Assembly: GCF_001642475.1 (NCBI RefSeq)
Contig: NW_019174019.1
Location: 62,001-126,000 of the forward strand
DNA: 64,000 nt
Direction: 5' to 3'
From: Fonsecaea monophora
Taxonomy: Eukaryota > Ascomycota > Eurotiomycetes > Chaetothyriales > Herpotrichiellaceae
How positions within the stretch are numbered: the first letter of the stretch is position 1; each line of letters opens with the position of its first letter. Shown one piece after another: positions 12,001 through 22,255 of the stretch. The notes beneath the pieces were generated by a model. The model saw only the letters and a program-made list of their open reading frames with translations, was not told the DNA's origin and did not search any database. The position numbers and the translations under genes are program-made.

Positions 12001-12697
12001 TCACAATCTGCCAACCACATCCTTCGCCCATGCAAGACTGTTAAACTCGACCATGGCCATGTTGATCTGCTCCTTGTCCTCGGTCAAATATAGCAGGTCA
12101 ACCCCCCTGACATCCTCCACCCCTGAGCCTACTCCACTAGCAGCCCAGTAGAATGCGATTCGAGTGCAGTCGTGGAAAATGTCCAGTGTTGTCAAGAGTG
12201 GAATGGGTGGGTTTTCAAGCACGGCGGCGATGAAGCTATCCTTGCCAGAGAAGGTGGCGTTTCCCAACTGCCTCGACGTTAACAATTGAGCAGGGCTGCC
12301 AAAAAATTGCGTGCTAGCTAACACATACCGAGTTCCCGGCTAGAGAATTGATCGAGTCGCTTGTTTCCAGATACTCGTCCGCAATCAGTGCTTGAGCTAT
12401 CGCACTCGCATCCCCTCGATCTGACGAGGTAAGGATAGTCTTCCAGGATGTGACTATGTTCGTCGCTTGAGCATCACTCAGGCATCCGGTAGCCAGTACA
12501 TCGGTTGACGCAGCGAGAGCAAGGCTTGGAGTCGCAGTGATAGTGATAGGTGGAACAAGAGCGCTCACGGTTGACGTCGTGGTAACAGTATCAACGATCA
12601 TCGGGCAAAGTCTGTTCGCTCGTCCGAGCAGGTCAAGGAAAGAAGCTGAAGAAGCCGACGACAGAAGCAGAGCTGCAATCGCGCTGGTCCACATCAT
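12001..12697 (-). CDS. Secreted NTF2-like (SnoaL-fold) domain protein
   Basis: Two exons, 12697-12329 and 12267-12001, with a 61-nt phase-0 intron (GTATGT...GTTAAC...GCAG); 211 residues. A cleavable signal peptide is apparent in MMWTSAIAALLLSSASSAS. A Thr/Val-rich segment follows, then an NTF2-like fold of the kind common in secreted fungal proteins: CLSDAQATNIVTSWKTIL, ALIADEYLETSDSINSLAGNS, then FIAAVLENPPIPLLTTLDIF...TRIAFYWAASGVG...VRGVDLLYL...INMAMVEFNSLAWAKDV. The alternating strands and the ATG-GVDLLYL pattern fit that fold, but substrate and role are unknown. An in-frame ATG exists 18 nt upstream (12715); the downstream one is chosen because it starts the hydrophobic signal directly. 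A TATA box lies ~75 nt upstream. Confidence 0.75.
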
Positions 12698-12768
12698 TTC
12701 TGCTGGAGGAGGCAATGATTGACACGGTCGACATACAAAAGGCAGAACTTGCAGGTTATGGCTATGTA

Positions 12769-12778
12769 CTTTTTATAG
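12769..12778 (-). promoter_or_regulatory. TATA box of the secreted NTF2-like gene
   Basis: On the minus strand the sequence reads CTATAAAAAG, about 75 nt upstream of the ATG at 12697. This is a canonical TATA element at a plausible distance, and it is compatible with regulated expression of a secreted protein. Confidence 0.5.
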
Positions 12779-13215
12779 CAGAGTATAGTAATCCCTTTTT
12801 TGCTCAAACACGATGTCGCGACTGGCTCTGAGACATGGCAGTCCAGATCGACTTGTCGTGTCACCCAAGGTCCGACATTCTTACAATTGCTGCCCAATTG
12901 CCCTGCAAAACAAAGCCAGGAGGTATTTGGTTCCAACCTCCGATCCGTAATTATATTCCTATCAAAGGTTGTGTTCAGGTGATTATGTTTCATATGTGCG
13001 GGTAGAGAGCACAGATTCAAATAGAACCAGGGGTATATGGGTTCAGAACCTCAGCTCCTTGCTTCAGGACGCTATATATAGGCTTTTCAATACACATAGT
13101 AATGTAAGGTGACGGTGTCGCTCAGGAACGCGTGGCAGAGACCAATTTAGACTCAATAATGTAGTCCACGGCTCTGCATGGAATATGAAGGGTACATATA
13201 CATGATTCTTCAACA

Positions 13216-15014
13216 TCACCGATGGCGCTTGGCCTTGTGCGCCAGCGGGCTTGCATTTGATGGGAGAGCTGACGGCCGTAGTGAGCTATGGCTTGGGCGC
13301 ACAGGAATCTGTGTGCAGAAGCCACAGATATATGGCTCGGGTCTTCTCCGATGGTCGATACCCACACAGCTGGTGTGTAGCCACTTCGAACACGAATCGC
13401 TGCAGAAAGCCGCATTAGTGGGTGCATCAAAATAAACTCGACGACGGGTTGACCATTTACCGTCCGGGATCGCAAAACTTACCATTGAATCATGGGTATC
13501 GATCCGTCGAGCATGGAAGACTTGCACAAGCAACGCATGCTCACATTGCTTGCCAGACTTTCCCTGTCTGTGCTCGGCGTTGCCAAATCTGGATCCGTGA
13601 TTGTTGTCGGCGAGGCGTTATAATATGCATATTGCCCTTGCTGCAAGGGAGGAGAAGAATGTAACTGCATTCGGCTATTGTGGTCCCCTTGTGCTGACGT
13701 GGACCGAGACCGGTCTTGAATGATGGCTCGCAATGCATATTGGGCATCACCAGTAGATTCTTCCTCCATGAGGGTGTCGTCTTCAATCGTAGAGCCAAGA
13801 ATGGGCCGTTGCCTTCGGCCATGATGTACATCAGTCCCTCTGGTGTTTGATACACTGGAGACAGAGCTTTGATAAGATGACAGCCTGGCAGAGCTGGCCG
13901 AGCCCATCGTGGAACGAGAACTGGTTTTGGAATGACCGGGGCCCTTGTCCGATTGAGCTTGATCCTGATACCCCGCAAAAGCAAAGGAGTTGCTTCGACT
14001 GGAGACGATGTCAAAGTCTCTATCGTCAAACGACTCAGCTCCGCTGTCTGACGGTTCATCAAGGTCCATATCTCCAGTGTTCTGTGTCATTACTGTCTTG
14101 GCAACGCCATTTTCGTCGATTGCAAGCGACAGAGATGCTCGCTTAGCATTGCGGCTGCTGGTGAGAGTCCGCGAGATGGGGTCCGCGTTCGGCTTTAGGG
14201 GAGACGAGCGCCCTGACCGGTGTCTATTGGGTTCAAAGGATATGGGAGAATTGCGTCCTTCGCGGTTGCCCTGGGTCTGGAGTTTCAGACCGCGATCGTT
14301 CCGCACTCCAGTATGTGTCAGGCTCCGCTTGAGGCCCGGTCTGCTGTCCTTTTTCGGTGTGATGGGTCGTCGTAGGGCTTCCATAACCGACCGAGTAATG
14401 GACGGCTTTTTCACCTCCGCTCGCCTCATGCGTTTCATTTCTTCCTCCCGCTTGGATTCTTCGATCTGATGCGCGTAAGCCGGCCGCTCAGGAGCAGTGT
14501 TCTGCGCGAAGCGACTTGGAAGCTGGTCAAAGCTGCCGAACCGCCGTGCTGGTGAGCTTAGAAACATGCTTGGGTTCTCCATTTGCGGTTGAAAGACGCG
14601 GGGCGAAGTCGTGAATGGGGCGGGAAAGGCAGAACTGTCGACATTGGAATAACTGGCGGACCGGGGTAGGCTAGGCAAGTCATAAGGCTGCTCTTCGGAC
14701 AACGGATCTTGTGCAACAAGACTGGGTACCACTGTAGACGAAGAGGCAAAAGAGCTACTCAGTGCCACTGGACTGTAGGCGAATGAACCATGGTACTGCT
14801 GGGATATAGAAGGATCATTGTAGTCGACGCTGGAGGGGTCCCAAAAGAGCCTTTGACTTGTGAATATTGGAGCCGTGACCGGCCCTACGGAGAACTGGTG
14901 AGCATACATGTCTGGAGAGAGTTGCAATGTTGGATAAAGGCCTGGAGATTGCTGCTGCATATATCTGCTCGGTGTTTCTGGGGGTCCCATCGAGGGCCTT
15001 TGGTTTGAAGACAT
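13216..15014 (-). CDS. PHD-finger protein with long disordered N-terminus
   Basis: Two exons, 15014-13483 and 13399-13216, with an 83-nt phase-2 intron (GTAAGT...CTAATG...CTGCAG); 571 residues. The intron cuts through a zinc-ligand cysteine codon (TG|C), so the finger exists only after splicing. The joined sequence reads RCLCKSSMLDG...MIQ|CDSCSKWLHTSCVGI...PEPYICGFC, a C4HC3 PHD finger at about residues 494-535. The preceding ~490 residues are Ser/Pro/Arg-rich and probably disordered, with SP/TP phosphorylation-type sites. A basic helix-like stretch (EESKREEEMKRMRRAEVKK) lies in the middle. PHD fingers usually read histone H3 tails, so a chromatin role is likely, but I cannot name the complex. 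The start at 15014 (MSSNQRPSM) is preferred over an ATG 57 nt upstream. Confidence 0.78.
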
Positions 15015-15450
15015 GATGAAGGAAGTCGGATATTTAGCGTTTATGCCACCGCAATTGGTGGTACTCTGCAACCGAAAGTGAGAACCCCTTCTAAACTCAA
15101 AGTCTCTTCAGAGCTTCAGCGATGTATGTCGAGGTTCAACGATATAGAGAGCCCCGTCGCTGTAATTGCTGGCGGGGGTACGGGTCTCAGCCTCAAGGCT
15201 CGAGGTGCCCTATCACAATGTCCAGATCGACTGGCTTTGCCCGTGTCTTGTGTGTCTGGTAACCTCCTCTTGTCCAACCTCAGAAGAAAGTCCTGTGATG
15301 ACCGGCTCGGAATATTCGTCTTCGGTGTGGGACCCGGATAAGATCCGCCGATCATGGAAGTCTGTGAACTGGCGAGAGGATATCTCAAGCAACGGTTAGC
15401 TTGATCCGAAAGATAGACAGGACAGCAATCTTCTCACACAACCCCTTCCC

Positions 15451-15675
15451 TTACAGATTGATCAAAGATCCACTGAGATCATCCTTCTCAATAGGGATAG
15501 TGGCAGCAATGGAAATATCACCTGCGCTCAGCACAAGTCTTCCCCCCAGGTTTCGGATTTTCTGAAAGGCCCAAGAACCGTAATCAATTTTAAGTTGGTC
15601 TCCTGCGCCGTATGTGCCTTTGGAGGTAAAGTTAGGTGGGAGGGCCACAAAAGAATTTGGAGAGAGTTGGTCCGT
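15451..15675 (-). pseudogene. Possible orphan terminal exon, unknown product
   Basis: A minus-strand open frame of about 75 codons follows a good acceptor (CTGACAG) and ends in TAA at 15451. The peptide contains FVALPPNFTSKGTYGAGDQL, then IDYGSWAFQ and RNLGGRLVLSAGDISIAATI. That composition and strand-like alternation look coding, unlike the surrounding shadow frames. No matching upstream exons were found with confidence. It may be the 3' exon of a small gene, or a remnant. I do not recognise the family. Confidence 0.25.
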
Positions 15676-16344
15676 CTGTCAGAGAGGAATGCTGCACAAG
15701 AATGTTGTCGAGGAAGAACCGACAATGCTCTCAATCAGGGTTGCATGTTGAAAGAAGGTCGTTTCCGGCAGACAACTTCTATCCTCTTGAGGCATCGGGA
15801 GTCATCTGTAAGGCCTGGGACGTCGAGGGCATGATTGGACAGGCAGAGACGCAGACGGGAAGTTCGAACGAAAGCAGGCAAGGTTAAGCAAAAAATGGAA
15901 TTGAACCTGAAGTGGGATGGGTGGATTGTGGATAGAAATTCTGACAGGGACCAGGTTTGGAGAGCCCCAAAGCCAGGCTCCCGGATGACAGAGGCAGTCA
16001 ATTGACACATGGACAGAGACATGGCATTGGACAATGTCATGGTGGAGGTTCGCTTCTCGCCATTGTTCGCCATACGAGGCAGAAGCGGGCTGCTTGGGCC
16101 GATAGGAGGATATTTTTTTTGGCGTCAAGCCTTCTACGAGTAGGTTGAGGGGAGCCTGCTTGGTATGAGGAGTTAGGGATTCAGGTACGATGTGTGGTGC
16201 GCGAGCAGGGCGAGAGAATGATAATCATTGGCACGCGAGCCCCGGGATGCGAGATAATGGGGCCCGGAGAAACCAGATAGCGTTGGTACTTGGTACTGTA
16301 CTTGTACCGAGTATTAGTTCATAAGTACCTCCATGGACCCTAAG

Positions 16345-16370
16345 ACGGGTCCCCTGTACGGGTCCCCTGT
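16345..16370. repeat. 13-bp perfect tandem duplication
   Basis: ACGGGTCCCCTGT occurs twice head to tail (16345-16357 and 16358-16370) in the gene-poor region. Confidence 0.85.
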
Positions 16371-19095
16371 GGATGTCTTGTAGGGCCAAGCATCGTCATC
16401 GTCAGGCACTCAGGCACCCGGGAACTCTCAGGCACCCCCGCAAGCCCGACACTTAGGTACATGCCCCTACCTAGGTACTGTAGTGGCACTCTTAGCTAGG
16501 CGTTCGATGCGTTGGCCCCTGGCTAAAGATGCAACCTTCTCTTCCCACCCGCCCTGTGTGCCCTGGATAGCTATCGCTAAATTTCTCCCCAACTTTTTTC
16601 ATCCTCCACTATGTGGCTTCATTCCAATTTCCACGGCTGGCGAAATGGTGGGGTTCCTCATTGTCGATCTATGGTGTTCGATCGATTTGCCCTGGTATCG
16701 ATGATGGTGTGAGGGCTATCAAGCATGATTCTTGGAAACATCATCCGCGGGCGGATGGTGACATTCCTACCTGCGTACTCATCAGTTATACAACTGGACC
16801 ATTTGTCAGGGTCGACGACGATGAAGCAATATTCGGTGCTCGTGGTCTGATCAGAGTATCAGAACATAAGTGGCCAGTCATCAATTTCCCAACCCGTTGA
16901 CAACTTCACATGTGAAGAGGATGTTCCAGCCGCGGGAAACCCATTCTCTGAGGAGCTGTGAACACCTCCTCCGTCTTCGCTAACCTTACGTGCAGTGTGC
17001 ATACCCGAGGCGTCCCGCTACTTCGTCCTGTTCGCCGAAACCCCTGACGATTAAGCTGGTCTTTGGCTTTCTCTTCAGCTCTGACTTTGGTTCTTTCTTG
17101 TTTCGGTTAACGTTACACCCTCAACCCTCCTCGGCAGGTCTCAAACTTCGACATTGCCCCTCCAGGTCCTTGGTTTTTAGTCAGGACTGTTCCTTGCTCA
17201 CGAAATTTGAGAGTTCTCAAGCTTCGCTAGAGCAGACTCATCCCTGCTGCCCACGCTGTGTGGCGTTGCGAGGTTTTCAGCTGCTTCCCCAGACTTCACA
17301 AGAAAGGGGCTGTGAACCCCTCGCACCGCCGAGGCGATTACATGGATGGGGTTTGAACGCCATCATGAGGTTGCTGAGGCCCAACAAATGATGATGGTCC
17401 GTAACTGGAGCGAGATTCCTCATGCTTGCGCTATCTTAGGAGAAGAGAAGACGTGAACAATCACTTTGACCCCTCCTTTGTGCCGCGGGAGGACTCTTGA
17501 AACCAGTTCTCCTATCGAGCCCGTGGTGGGGTCCAAGATACGCAATATCCACGACGTACCGAGTACGGAGTGCCTAAGTACGTACAGAGTACTTGGTATG
17601 TACCAAGTCCCTAGTCCTTATAACCAGAAAACTGGGGACTGGCCGGATCATTGCCGGCCCCTTGTTCACTATCACGTCTGTCTTGGTCCCGATAGTAGGG
17701 CGGTACGTTGCCTTGATCTACGCTGCAGCTCTCCAGTGCTTGTTCCAGGTGTCAAAAGACTACACTTTGCGACGGCTTAACCTAAGGTACAGGTGGCGTG
17801 AAGGGTTGAGGTCACGACATCCCCCAGAGTGACTGTCATGTCAGTGGGTTCTCGCCCCGGGAAACTCCCATGGTCGTGTCGTGTCTGCGCTGGCGCAAGG
17901 GGCCGACGATGTCACTGAGTGCTGACAGGCCTTGTTAAGCCCTTTCGCAAGGCTGCCCAGCGACCATTACATTATGGTGCATGTTCGCTCCCACGGTCAT
18001 CTGCCACGGCTTCTCACCGATTTTCGCTCTCCACAAGGGCTCTTGCCAAAGTCCCGGTTCGCTCGGTCCAACTCTTCTCTTGCGCTGGCATGAGGAAAAG
18101 CAGGTACCGATCCTTCTTCCCGATGCCAAAAGTCAGGACAGAAATGTCTTCCGAGACCATACATCTACACCGACGGTTCTTTCCGAGCCACTTTGTCATA
18201 TTTCACCGTACGCCCTGACGATCAGTGAAGATGACTTGCGGGCCGTTCCAGGAAGGGCAGACTGGCAGAAGCATGCTGAACTGATATGCGGCTCCGCCGT
18301 CTGCAAACTATCAATCTGTCGGGTTGAAAAGACTCCTAGAGCCCTTCACAGAGCAGGAGAAGGTCTATTGAATACCCGCCTTTTGATGTTGGTATAATAT
18401 TTGTGGACCTGGTACTGCAGGTTCTAGGATGCTGCATATGTTTCCAGGCCTACGAGCAATTACAAGTATGGGAGTAGTCCTTCCTGAGGTTTGTAAGTTG
18501 GTATAGACGGCGCTTATATCATAATAAGTCTTACTTGACAGACGTCTTCACTCAGGGGCGCTGTAGCTCAAAACCTTCAACCCCAGAACCTAATGTTTGA
18601 ATTTGGCGGTGGGGTGAGGCTGGGAGGGAAATCCTTCAGCACTCGATCTATATATCCGCCGAAGAGTCGGAAATCAACAGATTATGGTGCAGTAAAAGAT
18701 CAGCAAGGTGGGCTCGCAGCACATGGAAACTCGGACCCCTGCAATCACGGACATGGGAATCCGCGGTTGATCTTCCTTGTCCCCTTTACTTTACCATTGA
18801 CCGACCTTCAAGTGAGAAAACTAATGGGAACTGACTTGGCAGCTTGGTTGACATGCGGGCGGATCAATAGCCGCAGAAATATGTCTAGAATAATAGGAGA
18901 CTCTGCTACTGCGGAGCAACTGCTCGCAAAGACGCACCAGTTGAACGCAGTCTGCCCAGTCACCAAACATCCTGTGAAGCACGCGAGTTCGAGCTGGACA
19001 AAGCGTCACACTCACCCACCCACCACTATCGCATCCCGACCTCTTCGCGGCCCAACTGTTGCTGAATACTCCCCCACAAAAAAGCGCGCTGATCA

Positions 19096-19449
19096 ATGTC
19101 TACAGCCCTCAAAACCGTCCCGGTCTACTTGCTCGCGTCCGTCGTCCTCCTTGGCGCCTTTTCCCGTCTCACCCATGGCGCGTACACGCCCATATGGTAC
19201 GCCTTCCAGGAATACCACTTGCCAGACGACGGCTCTACGGCCGCGACGGTGACGCCCGTCATCGACACTCTCGTCGGGTTCAGTCTCCTGTTCGGGGGGC
19301 GCGCCGTGAAACTCCTCGCCGCGTCGCTCAGCCTGTTGTTCTTCACGGCAGGGCTGGCAATGCAGGTCCACGCCGGGAAACAGTACAAAGGCGACGTGGC
19401 GCTGGCTGTGCTGGCTGTGGCTGCTGTTGCAAGGTTGCTTTCGAGATGA
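19096..19449 (+). CDS. Small four-helix membrane protein, function unknown
   Basis: Intronless frame of 117 residues with four hydrophobic segments: about 7-26 (VPVYLLASVVLLGAFSRL), 52-68 (TPVIDTLVGFSLLFG), 70-91 (VKLLAASLSLLFFTAGLAM) and 100-115 (DVALAVLAVAAVARLL). A polar, acidic loop (FQEYHLPDDGS) lies between helices 1 and 2. The layout, with a charged loop after helix 1 and a very short tail, resembles small DoxX-like or uncharacterised fungal membrane proteins. I cannot assign a function. GC-rich third positions and the lack of any better overlapping frame support it as real. It converges on the UBX-protein gene. Confidence 0.65.
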   Translation: MSTALKTVPVYLLASVVLLGAFSRLTHGAYTPIWYAFQEYHLPDDGSTAATVTPVIDTLVGFSLLFGGRAVKLLAASLSLLFFTAGLAMQVHAGKQYKGDVALAVLAVAAVARLLSR

Positions 19450-19893
19450 GAACAGAGAGGAGGGGGGAAAGGGATGATGTAGGTTTGCAAAGGCTCTGAC
19501 TTTCTTGCTGTTGGTGCGGATGAGATGAGATTGGAAGCAAGGCTTTCGCTTGGTACCGTAAGGGAATGAGGAGGAGGAGGTGCTGGAGTCACCTGCATTA
19601 TCATGGACATCCACGAGTCTCCCTCTTCCCCTGGCTAGACATGATATGTTGAGGAGGCCCACACTTTGTCCACGATGGACTGACATCAATGAGATACCAT
19701 CAGCACACGCGGATCAGGAAATACTCGCGTGTGTATAACGTGACCTGCGAGTGCTATTGATGTCCTCAACATGCTACAATACATCCATTCGTTTTACCCT
19801 TCTACCGTGGCTGCAAAGGGTGCGCGCCTTTTCTCCAAGATTCTTCTAGTGCCAGCCAGATCTATCTCAAGCAAACCACGCAATCGGCTTCTA
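19450..19893. other. Convergent 3' flanks
   Basis: No gene seen between the small membrane protein and the UBX-domain gene. Minus-strand open frames here are antisense shadows. Confidence 0.6.
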
Positions 19894-21501
19894 TCAATCC
19901 TCGTCCTCATTTTCGTCCTCCTCATCCTCATCAATAGGTTCCACGAGCAGGTTTGCGCCCTTTCCCACCCTTGTGCCTATCGAACCTCCCCTTTCCAAAT
20001 CATACACTATTCTGGGCATGGGCGACACCAGTCGAAACTTGTAATCATGCTCATATCCCTCTGGCTTCTCTGCATCTTCCTCCTCTTCCTCTTCCTCCCT
20101 TTGTTTTTCCGAATGTTTGGATTTGATGACCTCGTAACATTCCACGAAGGCATACAGTTCTTCTATCTCGGCATCTGTTTGAAATCTTCGGATGACTCGT
20201 TCGCCAGAAGGCAAGCGGATACTCACTCGAATGGCATCTTTGATCTCTGTGTCCAGTTCTTCCGGAAGTGAACGAGCACGCCATCTCTTCCACTGCTCCC
20301 TGTCTCTCTTCTTCTTTTCTGCCAGCCTTGCCTGTTCTTGGGCTTCTAATTCTGCTCTTCTTGCCGCTTCCTCCTCTTCCCGTCGCCGACGAGCCCTCTC
20401 ACGATCTTGCGCCAATGATCTCTCGTAAGCCGAGTCCTGCTCCCTACGTAGATTCTGAGTGGCCTGGCGTTCTGCCTGCTGAGCTCTCGCTGCAGTAAGT
20501 TGCGTCTGGTGGGTCGTCATTGCCGTGGCCAACTTTGCAACCAATTCCGGTGCTGATATTGGTCCAACAGCACGCATGACAACTGTCATCGCTCCGGATG
20601 GTGCACCCGATCCTGGCTCCGAACCCTGGCATATGAGTGCCGCAAACGGGAACTTGGTACACTGAAGACTCGCAGATACTTGGTAGGCTTCCGAATCTCG
20701 TACATCTCCACCCCAAAGTATCAAGTCAGACCGGTGAGAGTCGAGGAATGATTTAAACTGTTGGGACAGTAGGGTCTCTCGGACCCAGGTATTATTGTCA
20801 TCATGGCTGCGCGAGAGAAGGACCACAAGCATGAATTTGAGGTCCTTTTTGGCGGTGTCGAGGGCTAAGTTGAACCCGGATTCGGTGAATGGGAGAAGCG
20901 GCGCAGATGATTCTCGATCCTGACTCTCGGTGCCGTATTCTTCACTGAACTCTCGTATGAATCTCCTTGCATTTTCAGCTGGTGGTAGAGCCCGCCTCTG
21001 GGTGCGTGATTGCGACTGGGATTGGTAGAGAAGGCGATGAAAGAGGCGGGAGAGAAACGTGGGAACGAGGAATCCAAATGGCGACAACACGGTTGTAAAT
21101 ACTCTGTACAGGATATTCACGGGAGTAAATATGATGGAGAACAATGTCGAAGGACGATATACGGGTTCGTTGACTGTGCCGCTCGTGTCGACTCGTGTAA
21201 CTATGTCCCCGGGGCTTGCCCGGAGAGGTCTGGGAGAGGTTTGTGATGCTGCTAGAAGCGACTCATACTGCAAATTTGTAGTTTGGCGGGCAGAGGCAGG
21301 AGGCAGTTGTGCTTGTGCTTCGGCGAGAGGGTCGCTTGCAGGTTCACCATCAAAGAAGCGGGCCACAGCAATTTGTACGTTCCATTCGCATCGTCGTAGG
21401 AGCGGGATCGCGGCGATGGGGTCTTGATCGGTAACGGAGGTGTAGGTTTGGAGAGCTTCTTGTTGGGACGCAGTTAGTTGGGAGATGTCGGGGGTCGACA
21501 T
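19894..21501 (-). CDS. UBX-domain ERAD factor, FAF2/UBXD8/Ucp10-like
   Basis: Intronless, 535 residues. Domain order: an N-terminal UBA-like helix bundle (about 5-50: TASQQEALQTYTSVTDQDP...CEWNVQIAVARFF); a hydrophobic hairpin (about 118-150: STLFSIIFTPVNILYRVF, then LSPFGFLVPTFLSRL) for monotopic ER or lipid-droplet insertion; a UAS thioredoxin-like domain (about 170-335, with DLILWGGDVRDSEAYQV); a charged coiled coil (about 340-405); and a C-terminal UBX domain (about 415-515, RVSIRLPSGERVIRRF...VSPMPRIVYD). Relatives recruit Cdc48/p97 to ubiquitinated ER substrates (family knowledge). An acidic run (EEEEEEED) interrupts the UBX domain between strands, and the tail is also acidic. The symbol is left blank because Ubx2 and Ucp10 orthology cannot be separated by eye. 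Confidence 0.9.
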   Translation of the reverse strand: MSTPDISQLTASQQEALQTYTSVTDQDPIAAIPLLRRCEWNVQIAVARFFDGEPASDPLAEAQAQLPPASARQTTNLQYESLLAASQTSPRPLRASPGDIVTRVDTSGTVNEPVYRPSTLFSIIFTPVNILYRVFTTVLSPFGFLVPTFLSRLFHRLLYQSQSQSRTQRRALPPAENARRFIREFSEEYGTESQDRESSAPLLPFTESGFNLALDTAKKDLKFMLVVLLSRSHDDNNTWVRETLLSQQFKSFLDSHRSDLILWGGDVRDSEAYQVSASLQCTKFPFAALICQGSEPGSGAPSGAMTVVMRAVGPISAPELVAKLATAMTTHQTQLTAARAQQAERQATQNLRREQDSAYERSLAQDRERARRRREEEEAARRAELEAQEQARLAEKKKRDREQWKRWRARSLPEELDTEIKDAIRVSIRLPSGERVIRRFQTDAEIEELYAFVECYEVIKSKHSEKQREEEEEEEDAEKPEGYEHDYKFRLVSPMPRIVYDLERGGSIGTRVGKGANLLVEPIDEDEEDENEDED

Positions 21502-22255
21502 CTTTCGAATCGAGACCGAGAGGCAGGGATATAATCGAGGGGGTTATCGCTTCGATCGAATAGACATGGTCAACTATGCTTCTTTCCCTTCTCTTCAAGC
21601 CTTAGCTTCACCTATGGAGCCCTGCCTAGGGTGAGTTGCGGGGGCCCACTATATTCAAACCACGCCAGTTGTATAGAGGTGTTGTGTGTAGGGAAGGCTA
21701 GATCGTACCGGCCGATGACTAGAAGCTCTTGTGCTGATGGCTGCGTTTGTGTGGTATAGGGAACGTGTCCACGCGAAGCCGCGGAGTGGAAAGGCGGATG
21801 GATGTATGTAATCCGCTGGTTGGACCTTGGACCCTTGTGTTGCCTCGACAATCCCGCCGACCACCTCCATCTCCCACCTCGTATCACTTACTCTTCGCGA
21901 GACTTGACTCGACAAACCGCATTCCATACAGAGCGCGGCTGCGCTCAGAATCCTGGTCATATTTTTCCTGGTTCACTGCATTTTCTGGCTGGCGACTACG
22001 CTATTATCGTCGTTTCATCGCTACTATTTCTTAATTTTGGATATCTCAGTCGTCATGTACATTACCCTCGCTCACACCTCAACAGTCACAGGACCAGCCC
22101 CGGACATCTAGCCTGCGCACAGACTCGAAACTGTGTCTCTCTCCAAGCTCGGCTCTGGCGAACCCAGGAAATGCCTTGATCCTTACCGAAAACTCCAAGC
22201 CTGCCCTCCCAAAGACTGATGGAGCAGCATGCTCAGGCGCAGTCAATAAACGATT
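21502..22255. promoter_or_regulatory. Divergent promoter region UBX protein / PAN3
   Basis: 754 bp between two divergent starts. Several short upstream ATGs on the plus strand could lie in a long PAN3 leader. No further gene seen. Confidence 0.4.

Larger units (their letters stand above)
15015..19095. other. Four-kilobase gene-poor intergenic region
   Basis: No gene can be supported with confidence. The stretch holds a possible remnant exon near 15451-15675 (listed separately), a perfect 13-bp tandem duplication ACGGGTCCCCTGT at 16345-16370, and CAGGCAC repeats near 16405-16437. GTAC-rich palindromic clusters lie at about 16284-16330 and 17555-17615, including two copies of the dispersed 10-mer (16304-16313, 17556-17565). 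Open frames up to ~220 codons are composition artefacts. Confidence 0.5.

Noticed and set aside
16990..19252. Open frames of 100-220 codons in the 17-19 kb region
   Set aside because: Proline/serine/arginine-rich composition without domains. The 18593-19252 frame overlaps the better-supported membrane protein gene in another phase.
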